Assembly: GCA_903879775.1 (NCBI GenBank)
Contig: CAIRMY010000228.1
Span: 1 to 15,760 of the forward strand
Reading direction: 5' to 3'
Source of the DNA: an uncultured Bacteroidota bacterium
GTDB lineage: Bacteria > Bacteroidota > Bacteroidia > NS11-12g > UBA955
DNA: 15,760 bases
In this document: positions 6,524-13,459 of the stretch, piece by piece
Position numbering within the stretch: position 1 is the stretch's first letter
How the letters are laid out: each line of letters opens with the position of its first letter
Notes under the pieces: generated by a model
Told to the model about the DNA's origin: nothing
The model's input: the letters and a program-made list of their open reading frames with translations, nothing else
The model's database searches: none
Made by a program: the position numbers and the translations under genes

Positions 6524-7203
6524 TCTTGGTTTTTTAGTAAGTCGGGGCGCAATGTTTCTGTGCGGATCACAGATTGTTCAAAACGCCATTCATCGATAAG
6601 TTTATGGTTGCCGCTGGTAAGCACCATTGGCACCGTTAAATTTTTAAAGGTTTCTGGTCTGGTATAAAGAGGTGGAGCGAGCAGATTGTCTTGAAATGAA
6701 TCGCTCAAAGCAGATTCTTCATTTCCAATCACTCCCGGTATCAATCGTAAAATAGCATCGGCAATTGCACAAGCGGCAATTTCGCCACCGCTGAGCACAA
6801 AGTCGCCAAGTGAAATTTCCTTTGTCACATATAAATCTCGAATGCGTTGGTCAATGCCTTTGTAATGTCCGCAAATGATCAATAGATTATCTACGAGCGA
6901 CAATTGATTAGCCATCGATTGGTTGAAGGTTTCACCATCGGGGGTGAGGTAAATTATTTCGTTGTAAGTTGTGTTTTTTTTGAGAGACTCAATACAGTTG
7001 GAGAGGGGTTCTGGCATGAGCACCATTCCAGCTCCACCTCCAAAAGGGGTATCATCAATTTGTTTGTATTTTCCCACACCATAGTCGTGAAGATTATGGA
7101 AATTTATTTCCGCTAAGCCTTTAGAAACTGCTCTTTTAGGAATGCTATTTGTGAGAGGGCTGATGAGTAAATCGGGTACTGCTGAAATGATATCAATCTT
7201 CAT
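6520..7203 (-). CDS. trmD: tRNA (guanine-N1)-methyltransferase
   Basis: TrmD methylates G37 next to the anticodon of several tRNAs using S-adenosylmethionine, which prevents +1 frameshifting. The 227-residue protein shows the SPOUT-fold hallmarks: DDTPFGGGAGM (50-60), the knot segments GHYKGIDQR and ISLGDFVLSGGE, RLIPGV, DSF with the expected general-base Asp, LYTRPETF and SGNH near the C-terminus. The position equal to E. coli E116 (GRYEG) is Lys here (GHYKG). The C-terminal helix region is shorter than in E. coli (227 against about 255 residues). It overlaps the end of rimM by 11 bp and the next gene by 4 bp. The usual partner rplS is not in this operon. Confidence 0.95.
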   Translation of the reverse strand: MKIDIISAVPDLLISPLTNSIPKRAVSKGLAEINFHNLHDYGVGKYKQIDDTPFGGGAGMVLMPEPLSNCIESLKKNTTYNEIIYLTPDGETFNQSMANQLSLVDNLLIICGHYKGIDQRIRDLYVTKEISLGDFVLSGGEIAACAIADAILRLIPGVIGNEESALSDSFQDNLLAPPLYTRPETFKNLTVPMVLTSGNHKLIDEWRFEQSVIRTETLRPDLLKNQE

Positions 7204-7708
7204 ATTCTTCTGGATTTGTGAGTCCTTCAGGAAGTGTCATTTGCAAAGTTCGTGATTCTTCATCTAAGTTGGTAATCCAATCTTCAATTAAAGGGATTAA
7301 TATTTCGCGATTTTCGCCAAAAACCACAAGCATATCATGGCCTGGGTATTGTTCAATTCCTTTGATTTCGCCAATGTTATGGTTAAATTGGTCGAACAGT
7401 CTAAACCCTTCAAGGCCATTTGGCGATTCTGTTTGGTGTGATTCATGGAAGAGAATACCAATTTCTTTGCCAACAAGATCAATGGCTTGCTGTTCTGTAT
7501 CTACAAATTGTAGTTTTACAATTTGTTTGGTTGAATTTAGCGATTCAATTAAAAAGGGGACTCCTTTTTGGTCGATAATGACAAAAAGGTAATCCCCTTC
7601 GGTAATGTCCTCAAAAAAATCGGACTTAAGATTTATATTTAAGTTGCCCTTAAAACCGTGTTTGGAAACGATTTTCCCAACGGCGGTGGTAATTGGGGGC
7701 AACATCAT
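7193..7708 (-). CDS. rimM: 16S rRNA processing / 30S maturation factor RimM
   Basis: RimM binds S19 and helps mature the head of the 30S subunit. The 171-residue protein has the expected two parts. The first is an N-terminal beta-barrel starting VGKIVSKHGFKGNLNI (10-25). The second is a C-terminal PRC-barrel (about 100-165) with the lines GEIKGIEQYPGHDMLVV and ILIPLIEDWI. It starts 8 bp after the rpsP stop codon and runs 11 bp into trmD, the classical rpsP-rimM-trmD order. Two adjacent ATG codons (7708 and 7705) make the exact first residue uncertain by one. Confidence 0.92.
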   Translation of the reverse strand: MMLPPITTAVGKIVSKHGFKGNLNINLKSDFFEDITEGDYLFVIIDQKGVPFLIESLNSTKQIVKLQFVDTEQQAIDLVGKEIGILFHESHQTESPNGLEGFRLFDQFNHNIGEIKGIEQYPGHDMLVVFGENREILIPLIEDWITNLDEESRTLQMTLPEGLTNPEEYED

Positions 7709-7716
7709 ACCGTGAA

Positions 7717-8331
7717 TTATTCAGCGGCAGTTTCTTCGCTTGCAGACTCTTCAGCAGGAGTTTCAGTTGCTTCAACTGCAGCTTCTTCAGCTACTGCTTC
7801 AACTGCAACTTCTTCGGCTACTGCTTCAACTGCAACTTCTTCAGCTACTGCTTCTACTGCAACTTCTTCAACAACAGTATTTTTCGCTTCGATTTTCGCC
7901 GCGATATTGTCTTTTCGTTGAGTTTCTGCTTTCATTGCAGCTGCTTTCTTTTGAGACGCTGCATCAGCAAGGCCATTTTTCTTAGCCGAAACTTTTGCAT
8001 CTTTCTCATCCATCCAAGCGGCAAACTTTTTGTCTGCTTCTTCTTGGCTGATAGCACCTTTGTTTACACCAACTTGTAAATGTTTTTTGTAAGCGGCACC
8101 TTTGTACGAAAGAATCGCACGAGCGGTGTCAGTTGGTTCAGCTCCATTCAATAACCACTGTGTGGCTTTGTTAACGTCTAGTTCGATGGTTGCAGGATTG
8201 GTGATAGGGTTGTAAGTACCGATTTTCTCGATAAAACGGCCATCCCTCGGAGCACGCGAATCCGCCACCACAATGTGATAGAAAGCACGTTTTTTCCTAC
8301 CGTGTCTTTGCAATCTAATCTTTGTTGCCAT
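7717..8331 (-). CDS. rpsP: 30S ribosomal protein S16 with long Ala/Glu-rich tail
   Basis: The first 80 or so residues are a full S16 (MATKIRLQRHGRKKRAFYHIVVADSR...GTYNP...), a 16S rRNA-binding protein needed for 30S assembly. The whole protein is 204 residues, over twice the usual size. A charged, Lys-rich linker (about 85-150) is followed by an acidic tail built from the nine-residue unit EEVAVEAVA, repeated three times plus degenerate copies. Extended S16 proteins are seen in Bacteroidota; the tail's role is unknown. This is the first gene of the operon, with a TATCTTTG box 56 nt upstream of the ATG and a leader that can fold into a short hairpin. Confidence 0.95.
   Translation of the reverse strand: MATKIRLQRHGRKKRAFYHIVVADSRAPRDGRFIEKIGTYNPITNPATIELDVNKATQWLLNGAEPTDTARAILSYKGAAYKKHLQVGVNKGAISQEEADKKFAAWMDEKDAKVSAKKNGLADAASQKKAAAMKAETQRKDNIAAKIEAKNTVVEEVAVEAVAEEVAVEAVAEEVAVEAVAEEAAVEATETPAEESASEETAAE
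7769..7876 (-). repeat. 27-bp tandem repeat inside rpsP
   Basis: Four consecutive 27-bp units (7769-7795, 7796-7822, 7823-7849, 7850-7876) encode the EEVAVEAVA-type units of the S16 tail. The middle two differ at one position and the first at very few. The fourth is clearly diverged. The period is a multiple of three, so unit gain or loss would keep the frame. Confidence 0.9.
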
Positions 8332-8363
8332 TAGTTTTTTGTTTTAAATTAGTTTTGAAAAAT

Positions 8364-8384
8364 TCCCACTTCTCCAAAATGGGA
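8364..8384 (-). promoter_or_regulatory. Possible 5'-leader hairpin of rpsP mRNA
   Basis: At the predicted 5' end of the transcript TCCCA (8384-8380) can pair with TGGGA (8368-8364) around an 11-nt loop, followed by A and five T. The stem is only 5 bp, so this could be a weak attenuator, a stability element, or chance. Confidence 0.3.
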
Positions 8385-8387
8385 CTG

Positions 8388-8395
8388 CAAAGATA
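8388..8395 (-). promoter_or_regulatory. Putative -7 box (TATCTTTG) of the S16 operon
   Basis: A full TAnnTTTG match upstream of the first operon gene, giving a leader of about 52 nt, longer than for most genes here. TTC rather than TTG lies 19 nt further upstream. It sits in the 155-bp gap after uvrD, where I see no convincing terminator, so read-through from uvrD is possible. Confidence 0.55.
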
Positions 8396-8486
8396 ATGAA
8401 ATACTTTGAATTATGAAAATGTTCATGGAATATTCTTTATTCACTTATCTGTTGAGTTATTTCCCAAACATCAGAAACAAATAAAC

Positions 8487-10787
8487 CTATACAATTCTCA
8501 TTTTTGCAAATTTCAAGACCAACGTTTTAGAACCAATATTGTCGAAATTTACTTTTGCTTTTTGATTTTGTCCTTCACCCTCCATTTCAGTCACAACGCC
8601 TCTTCCAAATCGTTGGTGTTGCACCATGTCGCCAATTTTCAATGAAGAAATATCACCGGGAACAAAATTTGGATCTTCAGGTGGCAAAGGAGCCGCCGTT
8701 TTTGGTGTTGTGAATATATTCTTGTTGGAGGTTGGCTTGCTCGCCATCACAAATTGATCGTCATCGGCATTTCTTTGGTAAACACTTTTGCCTTTGAGCG
8801 ACGCCAAACTCATGTCTAAATATTTTGCATCAATTTCTTGGATAAACCTGCTTGGTTCGCAAGGAATTAAACTTCCGTATCTAAAACGACTGGTTGCAAA
8901 ACTTAAATAAAGTTTCTTTTCAGCTCTGGTCACAGCCACATAAAATAACCTTCGCTCTTCTTCAAGTTCCTGACGATTCATTAAGGCCATTTGTGAAGGG
9001 AAAAGATTTTCTTCCATGCCCACCAAATGAACAATTGGAAATTCTAATCCCTTGCTCGCATGAATGGTCATTAACGACACACAGTCTCTGTCTGGATCTT
9101 TGTCTTTTTGATCGTCGGTGTAAAGCGCTACTTCTTCAAGGAAATTGGCAAGTGTTTTGTCTTTGTCGCTTTCGTCATCTTCTACAAACTCTTGAATACC
9201 GTTCAAAAGCTCTGTGATGTTTTCGTATCTCGAAATTCCCTCAACAGATTTGTCTTCAAAAAGCGATCGCATAAGCCCAGTTTGTTTGGCAATGTGCGTC
9301 GATAAATCATAAGCATTTGTGCTTTCATTCATCATGATGAAACTTTGAATCATCATCCCAAAATTTTCTATTTTAGGTCCGCCGGTGCCAATTTCTGGAA
9401 AATTACGAATGTTGCGAATGACTTCCCACAAACCAATGTTGTGAGCCCCCGACAAGTAAATCAATCTATTCAGTGTGGTATCACCAATGCCTCGTGTAGG
9501 GTAATTGATGATTCTTTTGAGCGCTTCTTCGTCGTTGGGATTAATTACAAATCTCAAATATGAGAGAAGGTCTTTCACCTCTTTTCTTTGGTAGAAACTA
9601 GTTCCTCCATATATTCTATAGTCGATACCTTGCCTTCTAAGGGCTTCTTCCATGGCTCTGCTTTGAGCATTTGTGCGGTATAAAATGGCAAATGCCTTGT
9701 TGGGAAGGTGTTCGGTTTTTTTATCCTCGAAAATAAATTCTGCAACGCGTTTTCCTTCATCGCTATCGGAAGCATTGCGAATGACTTTAATTTTATCGCC
9801 ATCTTCGTTGGCGGTCCAAACTTCTTTTTCGAGTTGTTTTTTATTGTTTTTAATGACGCTTGAAGCGGCATTCACTATGTTTTTGGTGCTTCTATAATTC
9901 TGCTCGAGTTTAAAAGTGGCTACTTCGGGGTAATCTCTTTCAAAATTTAAGATGTTTTGAATGTTAGCACCGCGGAAGGCATAAATACTTTGAGCATCAT
10001 CGCCCACAACGCAAATATTTTGAGTTACAGCAGATAGTTTTTTGGTAATCATGTACTGCACATGATTGGTATCTTGATACTCATCCACCAAAATATATTT
10101 GAATTTATGCTGCCATTTGTTGAGCACATCAATATGGTTTTTGAAGAGTAAATGTGTATTGACTAAAATATCGTCGAAATCCATAGCTCCAGCTTTGAAA
10201 CAGCGTTGTGAGTAGGACATGAAAATGTCGGCGAATTTACTTCTATTGGATGCTTTATCTTGGTTGATTAAATCTTCATTTTGGAAATAATCAGTGGCAG
10301 AAATAAGGTTGTTTTTTGCCATCGAAATTCTCCCTAAAACCAAGTTTGGTTTGTACATTTTATCGTCGATATTCATCTCTTTTAAAATGGCTTTTATGAG
10401 ACTTTTACTATCGTCGCTATCGTAAATGGTGAAGTTAGAAGGGTAGCCAAGTCGTTCAGCTTCTTGTCGTAAAATTCGGGCAAACACACTGTGAAAAGTT
10501 CCCATCCATAGGTTTCTTGCGTTTCCTCCAACAATTTTTTCGATACGGTTACGCATTTCTTTGGCGGCCTTATTTGTAAAAGTGAGGGAAAGCACATTGA
10601 AGGGATCGGTGCCTTTGTGAATGATATTGGCAATTCTCATGGTAAGTACCCTAGTTTTACCAGATCCAGCACCAGCAATAATCATCACAGGTCCTTCCGT
10701 ATGCAACACCGCCTGCATTTGCGGTGGATTCAAATTATCTAAAAATGGAGGGATATCGGAGTTGTTTGCTTGATCTGGCCAATTCAT
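8487..10787 (-). CDS. uvrD: UvrD/PcrA superfamily 1 DNA helicase
   Basis: This 3'-5' DNA helicase acts in nucleotide-excision and mismatch repair and clears proteins from DNA. From the chosen start it has 766 residues and all SF1A motifs: Walker A AGAGSGKT (38-45), TFTNKAA (Ia), DEYQDT (235-240, motif II), GDDAQSIYAFRGA (262-274, III), EQNYRST (IV), MTIHASKGLEF (V) and EEERRLFYVAVTRAEKKL (VI). After a low-complexity linker comes the C-terminal Tudor-like domain (GDMVQHQRFGRGVVTEMEG...), which in PcrA and UvrD contacts RNA polymerase. The frame stays open 18 codons further upstream. I prefer ATG 10787 because a TAATTTTG box ends 8 nt before it and the helicase core begins soon after. It appears to be a single-gene unit. 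Confidence 0.93.
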   Translation of the reverse strand: MNWPDQANNSDIPPFLDNLNPPQMQAVLHTEGPVMIIAGAGSGKTRVLTMRIANIIHKGTDPFNVLSLTFTNKAAKEMRNRIEKIVGGNARNLWMGTFHSVFARILRQEAERLGYPSNFTIYDSDDSKSLIKAILKEMNIDDKMYKPNLVLGRISMAKNNLISATDYFQNEDLINQDKASNRSKFADIFMSYSQRCFKAGAMDFDDILVNTHLLFKNHIDVLNKWQHKFKYILVDEYQDTNHVQYMITKKLSAVTQNICVVGDDAQSIYAFRGANIQNILNFERDYPEVATFKLEQNYRSTKNIVNAASSVIKNNKKQLEKEVWTANEDGDKIKVIRNASDSDEGKRVAEFIFEDKKTEHLPNKAFAILYRTNAQSRAMEEALRRQGIDYRIYGGTSFYQRKEVKDLLSYLRFVINPNDEEALKRIINYPTRGIGDTTLNRLIYLSGAHNIGLWEVIRNIRNFPEIGTGGPKIENFGMMIQSFIMMNESTNAYDLSTHIAKQTGLMRSLFEDKSVEGISRYENITELLNGIQEFVEDDESDKDKTLANFLEEVALYTDDQKDKDPDRDCVSLMTIHASKGLEFPIVHLVGMEENLFPSQMALMNRQELEEERRLFYVAVTRAEKKLYLSFATSRFRYGSLIPCEPSRFIQEIDAKYLDMSLASLKGKSVYQRNADDDQFVMASKPTSNKNIFTTPKTAAPLPPEDPNFVPGDISSLKIGDMVQHQRFGRGVVTEMEGEGQNQKAKVNFDNIGSKTLVLKFAKMRIV

Positions 10788-10795
10788 ACTTTCTA

Positions 10796-10826
10796 CAAAA
10801 TTAGGGGAATAAATGTCCCTCAGCAA
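10796..10826 (-). promoter_or_regulatory. Putative promoter of uvrD
   Basis: On the minus strand TTG (10826-10824) is followed after 20 nt by TAATTTTG (10803-10796), close to the ideal spacing. The -7 box ends 8 nt before the preferred ATG, so the leader is only about 3-4 nt. Confidence 0.6.
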
Positions 10827-10877
10827 AAAACAACTCAGCAATTATTCTCAAAACTGCGTATAATTTTCAACAATAAA

Positions 10878-11816
10878 TTAAGCACAAGGCAAAGTAAACG
10901 TAAACACAGAGCCCGCACCTTCGGTGCTCATCACACGAATGGTTTCGTCGTGCGCTTCAATAATATGTTTGCAAATACTCAGTCCAAGACCACTTCCTCC
11001 CGTTTCTCTGTTTCTATGTTTATCTACTCTGTAGAAGCGTTCAAAAACCCTACCTAAGTGTTGTGAAGGGATTCCTATGCCATTGTCGGCAAATTCAACA
11101 ATTACCTTTAAACCAGTGCTACTCAACTTTATATTGGTTGTGCCATCTTGGTTTCCGTACTTAATTGAGTTGTATCCAAGATTTACAAGCACTTGCCTGA
11201 TTCTGCTTTTATCGGCATTCACCCAATAAGGTTCATTTTTTGAATGACAGTTGATTTGAATGTTCTTCTCCTTGGCTTGAATTTCCAATTCCTCAATCAC
11301 TTCATGCACCAATGCTAAAATATCGAATCTCTCGGTTTCAATTTGTAAAAATCCGCTTTCGTATTTGGTGATCGTGTCGAGGTCGTTTACAATTTGCCCC
11401 AAACGATCGGCATTTTTATAGGCTTTTTTCAAAAAAAGTTCTAAGGTTTCTTTGTCTATTTTAGGGTCATCTAAAATTGTTTCAATGTAACCTTGAATAG
11501 AAAACAGAGGCGTTTTAAGTTCGTGAGCAACGTTTCCAATATAGTCTCTGCGATAATTTTCTAATTGCTGTAACCTCTGTAATTCAACTTTTCGCGATTT
11601 AAATAGTTCTTTAAATGCTTCTTCAATGTCTTTGGCTTTGCTGTTTTTAGATTCGAAAGCTTCGTTTTTTTCAATGTAAATCAAACGTTCTAAATTGTTT
11701 AAAACCCTCTTTTTACGGCGAAACCATAAATAACTAGATATCAATATTCCTGATGTTGCAGAAATAATGATGAGCACCATAATCCACCAAAATTGTTGTT
11801 CTGAAAATTCTATCAC
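10878..11816 (-). CDS. PhoR-like membrane sensor histidine kinase
   Basis: A two-component kinase that phosphorylates itself on His and passes the phosphate to a response regulator. From a GTG start (312 residues) it has one membrane helix (about 9-32), then RRKKR on the cytoplasmic side and a coiled-coil linker (about 35-90). The DHp helix has VAHELKTP with H98. The ATPase domain shows the N box (NLGYNSIKYG), G1 (DNGIGIP), the F box (FERFYRV) and G2 (GGSGLGL). All are intact. There is no room for a periplasmic or PAS sensor domain, so the signal must come through the membrane helix or a partner. Upstream ATGs in frame would overlap the glyS promoter; GTG 11816 follows a TTTG-N20-TATTTTTG promoter by 12 nt. 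No response regulator gene is in the window. Confidence 0.85.
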   Translation of the reverse strand: MIEFSEQQFWWIMVLIIISATSGILISSYLWFRRKKRVLNNLERLIYIEKNEAFESKNSKAKDIEEAFKELFKSRKVELQRLQQLENYRRDYIGNVAHELKTPLFSIQGYIETILDDPKIDKETLELFLKKAYKNADRLGQIVNDLDTITKYESGFLQIETERFDILALVHEVIEELEIQAKEKNIQINCHSKNEPYWVNADKSRIRQVLVNLGYNSIKYGNQDGTTNIKLSSTGLKVIVEFADNGIGIPSQHLGRVFERFYRVDKHRNRETGGSGLGLSICKHIIEAHDETIRVMSTEGAGSVFTFTLPCA

Positions 11817-11828
11817 GCTTAAGATATA

Positions 11829-11859
11829 CAAAAATAACCAATTGTTGTGGTGAAAGCAA
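11829..11859 (-). promoter_or_regulatory. Putative promoter of the histidine kinase gene
   Basis: On the minus strand TTG (11859-11857, part of TTTG) is followed after 20 nt by TATTTTTG (11836-11829). The -7 box ends 12 nt before the GTG at 11816. It shares the 105-bp gap with the divergent glyS promoter. Confidence 0.55.
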
Positions 11860-11903
11860 ATTAACACTGTGTTACTTGTTTCGTGAATCTTGGCCTTTTT
11901 ATG

Positions 11904-11911
11904 TATCTTTG
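11904..11911 (+). promoter_or_regulatory. Putative -7 box (TATCTTTG) of glyS
   Basis: A full TAnnTTTG match 10 nt before the ATG at 11922 and downstream of another in-frame ATG at 11883, which argues against that earlier start. No good -33 TTG is visible at 19-21 nt. Confidence 0.55.
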
Positions 11912-11921
11912 CGCCCAATTT

Positions 11922-13457
11922 ATGAGCGATTCAAATCTCTTCGATAAAATCATTTCTCACGCAAAAGAATACGGTTTTGTATTTCCAAGTAGCGACATTT
12001 ACGGCGGATTGGCAGCAGTTTACGATTATGGTCAAAATGGGGTAGAACTCCGTAACAACCTTCGTCAATATTGGTATTTGTCGATGACACGTCTGAACCA
12101 AAATATTGTTGGGTTAGATTCTGCCATTTTTATGCATCCTAAGGTTTGGAAAGCAAGTGGTCACGTCGATGGATTTAACGATCCAATGATCGACAATAAA
12201 GACAGCAAAAAACGTTACCGTGCCGATGTGCTTATTGAGGATCATCAAGAGAAAATTCGCCAAAAAATTGAAAAAGAAATCGATAAAGCGGCAAAACGAT
12301 TTGGTGAAACTTTTGATGCTGCAATGTACCGTTCAACCAATCCCAGAGTGATGGAATATCAACAAAAGATTGACCAAATGGACAATATTTTGAGAGAAGG
12401 ATTGGAAACTGGTAATCTTGCCATGATTAAGCAACTCATTGAAGATGAGGGAATTGTTTGTCCTATCAGCGGCTCTAAAAATTGGACAGATGTGCGTCAG
12501 TTTAACCTCATGTATAGCACTCAAATGAATGCTTTAGATGGTGGTGACGACCAATTATACTTACGTCCTGAAACGGCTCAAGGTATTTTTGTGAACTTCT
12601 TGAATGTTCAAAAAACAGGCCGAATGAAACTTCCTTTTGGAATTGCTCAAACCGGAAAAGCCTTTAGAAATGAAATTGTAGCACGACAATTTATCATGCG
12701 TATGAAAGAATTCGAACAAATGGAAATGCAGTTTTTCTGCAAACCAGGTACCGAATTGCAATGGTATGAGTTTTGGAAAGATGCACGTTTGCGTTGGCAT
12801 AAATCTTTAGGTACTCCAGATTCAAAATACCGCTACCACGATCACGTAAAATTGGCCCATTATGCCAATGCTGCGGTTGACATTGAATTTGATTTTCCTT
12901 TTGGATTTAAGGAAGTAGAGGGTATTCACTCTCGTACCGATTTCGATTTAGGCAAACATGAAGAATTTAGTGGTAAAAAATTGCGCTATTTTGATTCAGA
13001 ATCGAATGAAAGCTATATTCCTTACGTGGTAGAAACCAGTATTGGTTTAGATCGATTGTTTTTGTTAACCATGTGCCAAGCATTTCACGAAGAAGAAGTA
13101 GATGGCGATACCAGAACGGTATTGAAACTGCATCCTGCAATTGCTCCTGTGAAATGTGCCATTTTACCTTTGGTAAAGAAAGATGGATTGCCTGAATTGG
13201 CTGAGAAAATTTACAACGATTTGCGTTTTGATTTCAATGTTTACATTGAAGATAAAGATAGTATTGGAAAACGTTACAGGAGAATGGATGCCATTGGTAC
13301 ACCATTTTGCGTGACCATCGATCACGATAGTCTAACCAACGGCGATGTAACCATACGTCACCGCGATACCATGGAACAAACCCGCGTTAATATTGAAGAT
13401 TTATCAGCAATTCTTGCCAAAGAAACTGGTATGAATAACCTTTTAAAATCCCTGTAA
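11922..13457 (+). CDS. glyS: Glycyl-tRNA synthetase (single-chain, alpha2 type)
   Basis: This class II synthetase charges tRNA-Gly. The 511-residue protein is the eukaryote/archaea-like homodimeric form, not the alpha/beta form of most Proteobacteria. Visible blocks are the N-terminal YGFVFPSSDIYGGLAAVYDYG (17-37), CPISGSKNW (180-188), FNLMYST (194-200), LRPETAQGIFVNF (214-226) and motif 2 GKAFRNEI (245-252). The FEQMEMQFF segment (264-272) and motif 3 ETSIGLDRLFL follow. The C-terminal anticodon-binding domain begins near HPAIAPVKCAILPLV. The start at MSDSNLF is preferred over an in-frame ATG 39 nt earlier because the -7 box lies between the two and relatives begin here. Only 2 bp separate its stop codon from the pgk ATG, so the two are almost certainly co-transcribed and coupled. 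Confidence 0.96.
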   Translation: MSDSNLFDKIISHAKEYGFVFPSSDIYGGLAAVYDYGQNGVELRNNLRQYWYLSMTRLNQNIVGLDSAIFMHPKVWKASGHVDGFNDPMIDNKDSKKRYRADVLIEDHQEKIRQKIEKEIDKAAKRFGETFDAAMYRSTNPRVMEYQQKIDQMDNILREGLETGNLAMIKQLIEDEGIVCPISGSKNWTDVRQFNLMYSTQMNALDGGDDQLYLRPETAQGIFVNFLNVQKTGRMKLPFGIAQTGKAFRNEIVARQFIMRMKEFEQMEMQFFCKPGTELQWYEFWKDARLRWHKSLGTPDSKYRYHDHVKLAHYANAAVDIEFDFPFGFKEVEGIHSRTDFDLGKHEEFSGKKLRYFDSESNESYIPYVVETSIGLDRLFLLTMCQAFHEEEVDGDTRTVLKLHPAIAPVKCAILPLVKKDGLPELAEKIYNDLRFDFNVYIEDKDSIGKRYRRMDAIGTPFCVTIDHDSLTNGDVTIRHRDTMEQTRVNIEDLSAILAKETGMNNLLKSL

Positions 13458-13459
13458 AA

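Noticed and set aside
7218..7592. 124-codon plus-strand frame opposite rimM
   Set aside because: Antisense to a well-supported RimM, with no recognisable domain; the composition is that of a shadow frame.
7658..8079. Overlapping plus-strand open frames rich in Ser/Thr/Ala or Leu/Gln opposite rpsP
   Set aside because: They are the complementary reading of the 27-bp repeat and the S16 gene. They have low-complexity composition and no homology-like core, and the minus-strand S16 is certain.
8894..9217. 107-codon plus-strand frame opposite uvrD
   Set aside because: Lies wholly within the conserved helicase motifs on the other strand and has no family features.
9575..9871. 98-codon minus-strand frame inside uvrD
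   Set aside because: A +1/-1 shadow of the helicase frame, which is unbroken through this region; not a frameshift remnant.
11883..11921. Extended N-terminus of glycyl-tRNA synthetase (MNLGLFMYLCAQF)
   Set aside because: The segment contains the -7 box TATCTTTG and is unlike the family N-terminus; MSDSNLF at 11922 is the better start.
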